This document shows, one piece after another, positions 33,648 through 41,491 of a stretch of DNA of 64,000 nt; position 1 is the stretch's first letter, and every line of letters begins with the position of its first letter. This stretch comes from Microbacterium nymphoidis (GTDB lineage: Bacteria > Actinomycetota > Actinomycetes > Actinomycetales > Microbacteriaceae): the NCBI RefSeq assembly GCF_021044885.1, contig NZ_JAJNOD010000001.1, positions 930,001 to 994,000 on the forward strand, given 5' to 3'. The position numbers and the translations under genes were made by a program. The notes under the pieces are model-generated. The model did no database searches. It saw only the letters and a program-made list of their open reading frames with translations, and was not told the DNA's origin.

Positions 33648-35183
33648 TCAGGCCTTCGCGACCTCCACCTCGATGACCGCCCACGACAGCGCAGGAAGCG
33701 TGGTGGTGAGAGTCGCACCGTCAACGGCGGCGGAGAGCGGTCGCAGGCCCACCCGGTCCTGGGCATCCACGATGTTGGAGGTGAAACGATCGCCGCCCTC
33801 GGGAACGGTGAGCACCTCGGCGCGGGTGACGCGAGACCCCGTAAAGCCCCGCAGCGAGACCGACACGTCGGCGTCCTCGTCCAGACCGCGGTTGGCGAGG
33901 AAGATGGCGACGCGCCCGGTCTCCTCATCCCAGGTGGCGCTGGCGTCGACGAGGTCGGCGTCGCCGAAGCGTGCCGTGCCGTACTTGTCACTGGACACCG
34001 CCAGACGAAGAATCTCGCCGCGCGCGAGCTCGGACATGCGCGCGAAGGGCCAGAAGATCGACTGGCGCCACGCCGGCCCGCCCGCCTCACTGCGAATCGG
34101 CGCGATCACATTGGCCAGCTGCGCCTGGTTCGCAATCGATACGCGGTCACCATGGCGAAGCAGGGAGTTCAGGAGCGTGCCGACGACGACGGCGTCTGTC
34201 ACGTTGTACTCGTCCTCGATGATGCGGGGGTGCTCCGTCCAGGTACCCGCAGCCTCAATCTCGGCCGGGGAATCGACTCCCGGGCGGCTCTGGTACCAGA
34301 CATTCCACTCGTCGAACGAGAGATTGATGAACTTCTTGTGCTTGCCCGCGGCCCGCACGGCATCCGCCGTGGAGACCACCGACTCGATGAAGTAGTCCAT
34401 GTCGACGGCGGAGGCCAGGAAGCTGGCGGCGTCTCCCTCCCTCTCCTCGTAGTAGGCGTGCAGTGAGACATAGTCGGCCACGTCGTAGGTGTGACCGAGC
34501 ACGATCCGCTCCCACTCGCCGAAGGTCGGCATCCCGCTGGACGAGCTTCCGCACGCGACCAGTTCGATCGACGGGTCCACCAGGCGCATGGCCTTGCCCG
34601 CCTCCTGAGCGAGCCGGCCGTACTCGTCGGCCGTCTTGTGACCGATCTGCCACGGGCCGTCCATCTCGTTGCCGAGACACCAGAGCTTGATGCCGAACGG
34701 GTCCGCAGCTCCGTTGCGGCGACGAAGGTCGCTCAGGGCCGTGCCCCCGGGGTGGTTGGCGTACTCCACCAGTTCGCGCGCGGCCTCGACGCCGCGCGTG
34801 CCGAGGTTGATCGCCTCCATGATCTCGACGTCGGCCTTGCGCGCCCAGCTGGCGAACTCGTGCAGGCCGAAGGCGTTCGTCTCCACGGTGTGCCAGGCGC
34901 CGTCAAGGCGGCGGGGGCGTTCGGCAACGGGTCCGACGCCGTCTTCCCACCGGTAGCCGGACACGAAGTTGCCGCCGGGGTAGCGGACCACACTCACCCC
35001 CATCTCGCGGGTGAGCTCCAGCACGTCCGTGCGGAATCCCTCCTCGTCCGCGGTGGCATGGCCGGGCTCGTAGATTCCGGTGTAGACACACCGGCCCATG
35101 TGCTCGACGAATGATCCGAAGATCCTTCGGGGCACCGGGCCGACGGTGAAGTCGCGGTCGACGGTGATGGTCGCGCGGGACAT
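33648..35183 (-). CDS. abfA: Alpha-L-arabinofuranosidase, GH51
   Basis: This 511-aa family 51 glycoside hydrolase releases terminal arabinofuranose from arabino-oligosaccharides. The acid/base is E173 (CLGNEMDGPW) and the nucleophile is E292 (SFDEWNVWYQ), both in their classical context; the N-terminal VVRYPGGNFVSGYRWEDGVGP is also diagnostic. There is no signal peptide, so it is intracellular and needs imported oligosaccharides. ATG 35183 is preceded by GAGGAGTCAC. It is divergent from a sugar ABC transporter operon. Confidence 0.96.
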   Translation of the reverse strand: MSRATITVDRDFTVGPVPRRIFGSFVEHMGRCVYTGIYEPGHATADEEGFRTDVLELTREMGVSVVRYPGGNFVSGYRWEDGVGPVAERPRRLDGAWHTVETNAFGLHEFASWARKADVEIMEAINLGTRGVEAARELVEYANHPGGTALSDLRRRNGAADPFGIKLWCLGNEMDGPWQIGHKTADEYGRLAQEAGKAMRLVDPSIELVACGSSSSGMPTFGEWERIVLGHTYDVADYVSLHAYYEEREGDAASFLASAVDMDYFIESVVSTADAVRAAGKHKKFINLSFDEWNVWYQSRPGVDSPAEIEAAGTWTEHPRIIEDEYNVTDAVVVGTLLNSLLRHGDRVSIANQAQLANVIAPIRSEAGGPAWRQSIFWPFARMSELARGEILRLAVSSDKYGTARFGDADLVDASATWDEETGRVAIFLANRGLDEDADVSVSLRGFTGSRVTRAEVLTVPEGGDRFTSNIVDAQDRVGLRPLSAAVDGATLTTTLPALSWAVIEVEVAKA

Positions 35184-35359
35184 GTGACTCCTCGTTGTCG
35201 CTGTCTGTTGTCGATGAGCGGACCTGCCCGCCCTGCGGCGACACTGCCCGTTAGCGGATCACATTACATCGTTGGAACAGAACTGTCGACCCTGCACTCG
35301 ACACCGCCGAAAACGGACCTCGTGACCGGTCCCTTCCGCATGAGATTGAGAAATCGCCA

Positions 35360-35439
35360 TTGCCAGGCGAACCATCCCGCGCTACCGTTACCACGTTGAA
35401 ATGAGTGCGACTCGGCTCAACCCGAGAATCCGTTCTCGG
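35360..35439 (+). promoter_or_regulatory. Promoter and leader hairpin of the sugar ABC operon
   Basis: TTGCCA (35360-35365) and TACCGT (35383-35388) are spaced 17 nt. Downstream, CCGAGAA/TTCTCGG (35422-35428, 35433-35439) forms a 7-bp hairpin just before the AAGGAGGT ribosome binding site (35452-35459). CGTTACCACGTTG near the start point looks like a LacI-family half-site, but no full operator was recognised. Confidence 0.5.
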
Positions 35440-35467
35440 ATCTCGTCGACAAGGAGGTCACGTACGA

Positions 35468-36805
35468 ATGCCTGATACCTCACTCCGGCTCACACGCCGG
35501 GGGTTCCTCGCTGCAGCACTGGGCGCTGCAGCCGTTCCCCTGCTCGCGGGGTGCTCCTCACCGGTCTCCGCAGGCCTGTTCGGAAGCAGTCTGAAACCTG
35601 AGACCCTCGTGTTCTGGAACCTGTTCGGCGGCGGTGACGGCGTGCGCCTGCAGGAGATGCTGGACGTCTACCGCACGCAGAACGGTCCGGATTCGCTCCA
35701 GGCCACCACCTTCGCGTGGGGCAACCCCTACTACACGAAGGTCACCCTGGCGACGGTCGGCAACAAACCGCCGGACGTGGCGGTGTCCCATCTCACCCGG
35801 GCGAAGCCGCTATGGCAGGGCGGCTTGCTGGACCCGATCAGCGAGGAGGATCTCGCCAGCGTCGGTCTCTCGTCCGCCGACTTCTCGGAGCGGCCGTGGA
35901 ATGCGCAGATCACCGACGGACAGAACATCGCCATCCCGATCGACACGCACCCGCTCGTGATGTTCTTCAACGAGGCGGTCTGCGAGAAAGCGGGTCTCAT
36001 CTCCGGCGGCAAGCTGCACAAACTCGACGGCATCGACACCTTCGAGCAGGCCCTCGCCGCGATCCACGACGTGACCGGCGGCGAGGCGATCACCATCGCC
36101 AACGTCGGAGGAGAGAGCGCAACACCGTGGCGCGTGTTCTGGACGCTGTACAACCAGCACGAGGGAGCCACCCCGTTCCTCTCCGACAACGGCGCCAGGC
36201 TCACGGTCAACGAGGAGGTCTTCCTGTCGGTGATGGACCGCATCCAGGCCTGGGTCAAGAACGGGTGGACCAACAAGGGCCTCGATTACGCCACCGCGCA
36301 GTCCTACATGTTCACCGAGAAAGCGGGTCTGTACCTGCAGGGTGAGTGGGAGATCTCCACGGCCCAATCGGTGAAGGGCCTGAAGTTCGGCATGGTGCCG
36401 GTTCCGACGCTGTTCGACAAGCCCGCATCCCAGGCCGACTCGCACGCGCTGATCCTGCCGCGCAAGGAGCGCACCCCCGAGCAGCGGCTGCAGGCGATGC
36501 GGTTCATCAAGTCGATGCTCGACCAGTCGATGACCTGGGCACAGGGCGGTCACGTTCCCGCCTATCTCCCGACCGCCACCAGTGCGGAGTTCGCGAACCT
36601 CGTCCCGCAATCCGACTATGCCTCCGCCGCGGACTCGGCCGTGTATGACGATCCCGCCTGGTACGGCGGATCGGGATCCACGTTCGAGGGCATCGTCGGC
36701 GCGCAGCTGGGCCTGGTCCAGCAACTGTCCATCACGCCGCAGCAGGCGCTGTCGGCCATCAAGGATCAACTCGCCGTGTACCTCAACACGCCGAGCCCGC
36801 TCTGA
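35468..36805 (+). CDS. Sugar ABC transporter substrate-binding lipoprotein, Tat signal
   Basis: A 445-aa extracellular solute-binding protein (family 1, UgpB/MalE-like) that captures oligosaccharides for the permeases encoded next to it. Residues 1-28 contain a twin-arginine motif (LTRRGFLAA) and lipobox LLAGC, so it is exported folded and lipid-anchored. The mature part has VFWNLFGGGDGVRLQEMLD and later LYLQGEWEIS. ATG 35468 follows AAGGAGGT. Its divergent placement to the intracellular GH51 enzyme suggests arabino-oligosaccharides as substrate; this is inference. Confidence 0.9.
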   Translation: MPDTSLRLTRRGFLAAALGAAAVPLLAGCSSPVSAGLFGSSLKPETLVFWNLFGGGDGVRLQEMLDVYRTQNGPDSLQATTFAWGNPYYTKVTLATVGNKPPDVAVSHLTRAKPLWQGGLLDPISEEDLASVGLSSADFSERPWNAQITDGQNIAIPIDTHPLVMFFNEAVCEKAGLISGGKLHKLDGIDTFEQALAAIHDVTGGEAITIANVGGESATPWRVFWTLYNQHEGATPFLSDNGARLTVNEEVFLSVMDRIQAWVKNGWTNKGLDYATAQSYMFTEKAGLYLQGEWEISTAQSVKGLKFGMVPVPTLFDKPASQADSHALILPRKERTPEQRLQAMRFIKSMLDQSMTWAQGGHVPAYLPTATSAEFANLVPQSDYASAADSAVYDDPAWYGGSGSTFEGIVGAQLGLVQQLSITPQQALSAIKDQLAVYLNTPSPL

Positions 36806-36822
36806 CCCGGAGGTACGACGAC

Positions 36823-37779
36823 GTGACCACGGCAACCCTCACCGTCCCGCGTGCCGCGCGCGGCACGCACCGCACAGCCAGCTCCGGCTACGCCGGCGCC
36901 ACCACCGGCACCGCGCGCAGCGCATGGCTGTTCATCGCCCCGTTCGGCATCTTCTACCTGGCTTTCCTGCTCGGCCCGACGATCTACATGCTCGTCATGA
37001 GCTTCTTCAACACCTCGACGGTGCGCACCGGCCTCGGATCGTTCGCCGGTTTCGCGAACTACGCGGAAATGCTCACCCGGGCGGACTTCTGGAGTTCGCT
37101 GTGGCACACGCTGCAGTTCACGCTGTACACCACGCCGCCGCTGGTGATCCTCGCCTTCGTGTTCGCGGTGCTCACCAATCGGATGCGCCGCTTCCAGTGG
37201 TTCTACCGGCTGGCGTTCTTCCTCCCCTACATCCTCCCCTCTGCCACGATCTCCCTCATCTGGGTGTTCATCTTCACCCCCACCACGGGTCTGTGGGCTT
37301 GGGTGGAGTCGCTGTTCGGGATCACGCCAGGATCCGGCGTGCTGTCAGACCCCAACACCGCGATGATCGGCATCGCGATCGCGACCCTGTGGTGGACGAT
37401 CGGGTTCAACTACGTGCTGTATCTCGCCGGCCTGCAGGAGATCCCACGCGAGCTGTACGAAGCAGCCGCCGTCGACGGTGCGAGCCCGTGGCAGCAGATC
37501 CGCTACATCACCATCCCGATGATCAGCAAGACCACCACCCTTGTGGTGCTGCTGCAGATCATCGCGAGCCTCAAGATCTTCGACCAGGTGTACCTGATGA
37601 CCGGTGGTGGCCCCGGCATCTCGACGCAGGTCACGCTCGGCGTGATCACCAGCACCGCGTTCACCGACAACCGCCTCGGTGCCGCGTCGGCGGCGAGCGT
37701 CCTGCTGTTCATCGTCATCGTGATCGTCGCGATCATCCGGCAGCTGTTCGAGCGCGCCGCCGCCCAGAAGGAGAGCTGA
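36823..37779 (+). CDS. Sugar ABC transporter permease (MalF/UgpA type)
   Basis: A 318-aa inner-membrane permease with six predicted TM segments. The ATPase-coupling EAA loop reads EIPRELYEAAAVDGASPWQQIRYITIPMI. The N-terminal 30 residues are a Thr/Arg-rich cytoplasmic tail. It is 17 nt after the binding-protein gene and 1 nt before the second permease gene. No ATPase gene follows, so a shared MsiK/UgpC-like ATPase encoded elsewhere is expected, as is usual in actinobacteria. Confidence 0.93.
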   Translation: MTTATLTVPRAARGTHRTASSGYAGATTGTARSAWLFIAPFGIFYLAFLLGPTIYMLVMSFFNTSTVRTGLGSFAGFANYAEMLTRADFWSSLWHTLQFTLYTTPPLVILAFVFAVLTNRMRRFQWFYRLAFFLPYILPSATISLIWVFIFTPTTGLWAWVESLFGITPGSGVLSDPNTAMIGIAIATLWWTIGFNYVLYLAGLQEIPRELYEAAAVDGASPWQQIRYITIPMISKTTTLVVLLQIIASLKIFDQVYLMTGGGPGISTQVTLGVITSTAFTDNRLGAASAASVLLFIVIVIVAIIRQLFERAAAQKES

Positions 37780-37780
37780 G

Positions 37781-38692
37781 ATGACCGACACCATCAACAT
37801 CACCGTTCCCCGCAAGCGTCGCGACGGAATCTCGGCCGCTGCGCCGGGTTCGCGGGTGCGAAAGCCGGTGAACGGACGCACGTTCAATACGGTCGCCGCC
37901 GTCGTGCTCGTGATCTTCTCCGTGATCTGGCTGATCCCGAGCCTGTTTGCGCTGAAGACCGCGCTCACCGACAACGGAACCGCCGCGATCGGGGCCGCCG
38001 CGATCCTCAGCGACTGGAATCCGACGCTGTACTCGTTCTCCACGCTGCTCGGCTCGGGCGATATCTGGAACTGGTACCTGTCCAGCGCCATCACCTCCGT
38101 CGTCACGTCGGTGCTGACCGTACTGCTGGCCTCGATGGCCGCCTACGCCCTCTCTCGCCTGAGGTTCCGCGGCTCGAACACCGTCATGCTGCTGATCGTG
38201 CTCGGGATCATGATCCCCGGCCAGGTGCTCATCGTCCCCATCTTCCAGGAGCTCAACGCGCTCGGCCTGCTGAATACCTACTGGTCCGTGATCTTCCCCC
38301 AGGTTCCTGCGGTGATCGCGGTGTTCATCTTCAAGCAGTTCTTCGATTCGATTCCGCGCGAGCTGGAGGAGGCTGCGGTCATCGATGGGGCGGGCACCTG
38401 GCGCATCTACTGGTCGCTGATCATGCCGCTGAGCCGTCCGGTGATCGCCGCGGTGACGATCCTCACCTTCGTTGGTGTGTGGAACAACCTGCTGCTGCCC
38501 CTGTACGTCCTCTCCAACCCGGATCTGATGACGATCCCCGTGGGCCTCGCCACGGTGCAGGGCAGCTTCGGTCAGCGCTACGCCGACATCCAGGCAGGCG
38601 CGATCCTCGCCGCTCTCCCCCTCGTGATCCTGTACCTGATCTTCCAGCGTCAGATCGTGGAGGGCGTGACGGGTTCGGGCCTCAAGGGCTGA
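37781..38692 (+). CDS. Sugar ABC transporter permease (MalG/UgpE type)
   Basis: A 303-aa permease with six TM segments and EAA motif ELEEAAVIDGAGTWRIYWSLIMPLSRP. It pairs with the upstream permease to form the channel. The start ATG 37781 directly follows the previous stop. The gene ends just before an unusually long perfect hairpin (38694-38758). Confidence 0.93.
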   Translation: MTDTINITVPRKRRDGISAAAPGSRVRKPVNGRTFNTVAAVVLVIFSVIWLIPSLFALKTALTDNGTAAIGAAAILSDWNPTLYSFSTLLGSGDIWNWYLSSAITSVVTSVLTVLLASMAAYALSRLRFRGSNTVMLLIVLGIMIPGQVLIVPIFQELNALGLLNTYWSVIFPQVPAVIAVFIFKQFFDSIPRELEEAAVIDGAGTWRIYWSLIMPLSRPVIAAVTILTFVGVWNNLLLPLYVLSNPDLMTIPVGLATVQGSFGQRYADIQAGAILAALPLVILYLIFQRQIVEGVTGSGLKG

Positions 38693-38693
38693 C

Positions 38694-38758
38694 CGTTTCA
38701 TTGCGCGCAATTGGCCCCTATCCGGGTTGGATAGGGGCCAATTGCGCGCAATGAAACG
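38694..38758. terminator. 30-bp perfect inverted repeat between convergent genes
   Basis: The arms 38694-38723 and 38729-38758 are perfectly complementary over 30 bp with a 5-nt GGGTT loop. Each arm contains the palindrome ATTGCGCGCAAT. It begins 2 nt after the permease stop and ends 12 nt before the sortase stop, so it works as a bidirectional terminator, but the stem is about twice the usual length. Confidence 0.85.
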
Positions 38759-38769
38759 AATCGATGGGG

Positions 38770-39708
38770 TCAGATCGCGAGAGCGTCAGCCGCCCCTTCC
38801 TCTTCCTCCCGCGCACGCTTCTTCGTCGCGGGCCGGCCCATACGGCGTACGAGCCACCACACCAGGACGATCCCGCCCAGGGTGATCCCGGCGTACGCGA
38901 CGAACCACCAGGGGAAGGCCACCGCCGCCGGCCCCTCACCTCGGGCGAGGTCCTCGGGCGGGGTCGGGAGGATGCGCGCTCCGGTGACGAGGATACGGTG
39001 CGTGTTGATGCCGAGCGGCGTGCAGGTGACCAGCGTCACCAGATCCTTCCCCGCTTCCTGCCGCAGGCTCGCGTTGTCCTTCGGATCGACCACCTTTGTG
39101 TCGATCACCTGGTAGCTGACCGTGTGCCCGAAGGTGGTGATGGAGAATGTGTCCCCCTTCTTCACCTGGTCCAGATCGGTGAACATCCGGGAATTGGCGA
39201 GTCCGCGATGAGCGGTGATCACCGAGTGCGTGTCGATACCGCCAACGGGCAATGACGTGCCCTGCAGGTGTCCGGCTCCCTCGAGCAGCGCCTCGTCGCT
39301 GGTGCCGTGATAGATCGGGAGATCCACGCTGATCGACGGGATCTGGATGCGTCCCATCAGTCCGTGTCCGGCATCCAGCAGCTTCCAGTAGTTCAGCTCG
39401 TCACCGTCGAGGCTGCCGGATCCGGTGGGGACGTTGGTGTTCGCCGCGAGGATGGCACCCGAGGAGAGCTTCGAGTTGTACTCCTCGGCGATCGCAATCT
39501 GGTCCTCCGGCGGCGGTGATGCCGCCACCACCTGCTGCCCGTAGCTCTCGAGAGCGAGCGACTGGTTGTATGAACTGACCCAGGCGGCCGCTGTCGGGTA
39601 CATCACCAGTGTCAGCCCGGCCCAGGCCAGCACGGCGGCCACGATCACGGACACCCGCGATCCCCGGGTGCCCGCCTGGGCTCGACGCTGTTTCTGTCGT
39701 GTGGTCAT
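38770..39708 (-). CDS. Class C (pilin-polymerising) sortase
   Basis: A 312-aa membrane-anchored transpeptidase that joins pilin subunits. It has an N-terminal TM (about 19-40) and a C-terminal TM (about 268-290), the class C arrangement. The catalytic triad is H167 (SVITAHRGL), C229 (TLVTCTPLG) and R238 (NTHRIL). The DP(W/F/Y) lid motif typical of many class C sortases is not seen in the expected segment, so the lid may be different or absent. It is the third gene of the pilus operon after the two LPxTG proteins, with a G-tract hairpin in the 95-nt gap upstream. Confidence 0.93.
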   Translation of the reverse strand: MTTRQKQRRAQAGTRGSRVSVIVAAVLAWAGLTLVMYPTAAAWVSSYNQSLALESYGQQVVAASPPPEDQIAIAEEYNSKLSSGAILAANTNVPTGSGSLDGDELNYWKLLDAGHGLMGRIQIPSISVDLPIYHGTSDEALLEGAGHLQGTSLPVGGIDTHSVITAHRGLANSRMFTDLDQVKKGDTFSITTFGHTVSYQVIDTKVVDPKDNASLRQEAGKDLVTLVTCTPLGINTHRILVTGARILPTPPEDLARGEGPAAVAFPWWFVAYAGITLGGIVLVWWLVRRMGRPATKKRAREEEEGAADALAI

Positions 39709-39742
39709 CGGTCCTTCTCCCCTGGACGACGCGGCGTGTTCA

Positions 39743-39791
39743 GATCGCAGAAGTGGGGGGGGGGGCGGGGCGCCCCCCCCCTTCTGCGATC
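39743..39791. terminator. G11/C9 homopolymer hairpin between pilin and sortase genes
   Basis: GATCGCAGAAG (39743-39753) pairs with CTTCTGCGATC (39781-39791), and an 11-G run (39755-39765) can pair with a 9-C run (39773-39781). It starts 13 nt after the pilin stop on the minus strand, and probably attenuates sortase expression relative to pilin. The homopolymers could slip. Confidence 0.7.
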
Positions 39792-39803
39792 AAGACCGGT
39801 CTG

Positions 39804-41402
39804 TCAGGACTGGTCGGCCGTCTCGTCGTGACGACGGCGGCGAGCGATCACGATCACGCCGGCAGCGACGACGATCAGGGCGATGCCGCCGATGGTCAGG
39901 ATCAGCTGGCCGTCGGAACCGGTCAGCGGCAGGCTCGGAACGCCCTGCTGCTTGTTCGTGATGGTCACGATCGGGTTGGCGGCGCCGACCGCGCCCGGCT
40001 GCACGACGATCTCGGTGAGAGCGGCGTCACCGGTGGGCAGGATGAAGCCCGCGGGGGCCTTGATCTCCTGGATCACGTAGCAGCGCGCCTGGTAGTCGTG
40101 ACCGGCGACGGTCGTGTTCGTAACGGTACCGTCAGCGGCGATCTCGAGCTCGGTGTCACCAACCCAGAGACCCGGGATCGTGACCACACCACCGGCACCG
40201 GCGGTGACGACGTACGGGTCGGTGGTTCCGGGCTGGGTGACCTGCTTCAGGTTCGCGAAGTCAGCCTTGCAGCCGGCGACGTCCATCGTGCTCATCCACA
40301 CGGTGAACTCCGCACCCGACAGACCCTGGCCGGTGTTGTCGGCGTTGACCTTCTTCAGCTCGAGCGCACCCCAGCGCGTCTGCACGACGTTGGTCGGGTT
40401 GCTTCCCGGAGGAGTTCCCGGGGGAACCGTGCCGATCTGCAGGTCGTTCAGGTTCACGAAGGCCTGGTTGTCGATCGTACCGATCGCGTTGGCGGCGGCG
40501 GTGAAGCCGACGACCACGTTCTGACCCGGCTGCAGCTTCGCCAGGCCCGGAGCCAGGAACGTCACGGTGAGCGTCTGGCCGCTCCAGCCGAAGGTGTAGT
40601 CCGTGCCCTGCACGAACGTCGCCCCGCCGAACACCTTGACGGTGACCTTGGACGGGTCGGTGTCCGGTGTGAGCTTGGTGTCCAGCGTGTCCGTGAGGAT
40701 GAACTTGTCGTACGTCTCGCCGGCGGCGAGCGCCGGGATCTTCGTGGTGATCTCGTAGTCGATCGGAGCGCCCAGCGCCGCGCCGTTGTCATCCTGGTGG
40801 ACGATGTTCTTGCGCGGGCCCTCGGCAACCGTGTTCTTCGGGTAGACGTTCACGTCGTACACCCACTCGCCGTCCAGGTTCTGCAGGTCGTGCGGCGTCG
40901 GCAGCGCGACGACGAACGGAGCGGCCGGAGCCACAACCTTGCTCGGTGCCGAGATCTCACGCACGAAGTACGGGCCCAGCGGCAGATCCGGGGTCGTCGA
41001 CAGACCGTTGCTGTCCGTCGCGGGAGCCGGAGCACAGTCCACGAGGTTGTAGGAGCCGAGGGTGGTGACGCTCGTCGAGGCAGCAGCCGCGAGCTGTGCC
41101 GGCGTGATCGCCTTGAGAGCGTCCCAACCGGTGTTCGTGCCGTCGAACAGGTCGATGCCATCGATGGTGCAGTACTCGAACACGACGCCGGCGATACCGG
41201 GCGTGTTCGGCGCCGTACCCGTGCCGTCGGGCGTGCCCGCACCGTTGCCCGGGTTCTCGTGCTTGTGGATGATGATCGAGCCCGTCTGGGACTGATCGAT
41301 GTCGGCAGCGAACGCGGATGTCGCCATGCCGGTGCCGGCCAGCGCGAGCACAGAGCCCAACGCAACTCCCCGCAGCAAACGCTGCTTGCGTGAGATTGTC
41401 AT
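39804..41402 (-). CDS. Major pilin (SpaA/FimP-like, LPxTG)
   Basis: A 532-aa shaft pilin. The signal peptide (1-32) ends ATSAFA/AD. The pilin motif is WVYDVNVYPKN, with K189 as the lysine used for polymerisation. The E-box is CYVIQEIKAPAGFILP, and middle domains resemble isopeptide-stabilised D2/SpaA folds. The sorting signal LPLTG (491-495) is followed by a TM and an RRRR tail. The start ATG 41402 (MTISRKQRLL) follows GAAGGAACTATCCAC. It is the second gene of the operon, 89 nt after the large adhesin. Confidence 0.94.
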   Translation of the reverse strand: MTISRKQRLLRGVALGSVLALAGTGMATSAFAADIDQSQTGSIIIHKHENPGNGAGTPDGTGTAPNTPGIAGVVFEYCTIDGIDLFDGTNTGWDALKAITPAQLAAAASTSVTTLGSYNLVDCAPAPATDSNGLSTTPDLPLGPYFVREISAPSKVVAPAAPFVVALPTPHDLQNLDGEWVYDVNVYPKNTVAEGPRKNIVHQDDNGAALGAPIDYEITTKIPALAAGETYDKFILTDTLDTKLTPDTDPSKVTVKVFGGATFVQGTDYTFGWSGQTLTVTFLAPGLAKLQPGQNVVVGFTAAANAIGTIDNQAFVNLNDLQIGTVPPGTPPGSNPTNVVQTRWGALELKKVNADNTGQGLSGAEFTVWMSTMDVAGCKADFANLKQVTQPGTTDPYVVTAGAGGVVTIPGLWVGDTELEIAADGTVTNTTVAGHDYQARCYVIQEIKAPAGFILPTGDAALTEIVVQPGAVGAANPIVTITNKQQGVPSLPLTGSDGQLILTIGGIALIVVAAGVIVIARRRRHDETADQS

Positions 41403-41491
41403 GTGGATAGTTCCTTCTGTTCTAGTCGGGATTTCGACGGGAATGGTTATCGGGTGTGTTGCGTGGGGTTTGTGGGAATCCATAGGCGAAC

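Noticed and set aside
33013..34395. Long low-complexity frames through the minisatellite (Pro/His/Arg-rich on plus, Trp/Cys/Leu-rich on minus)
   Set aside because: They follow from translating a tandem repeat and, on plus, run on into the antisense of abfA. No start signal or conserved domain was seen.
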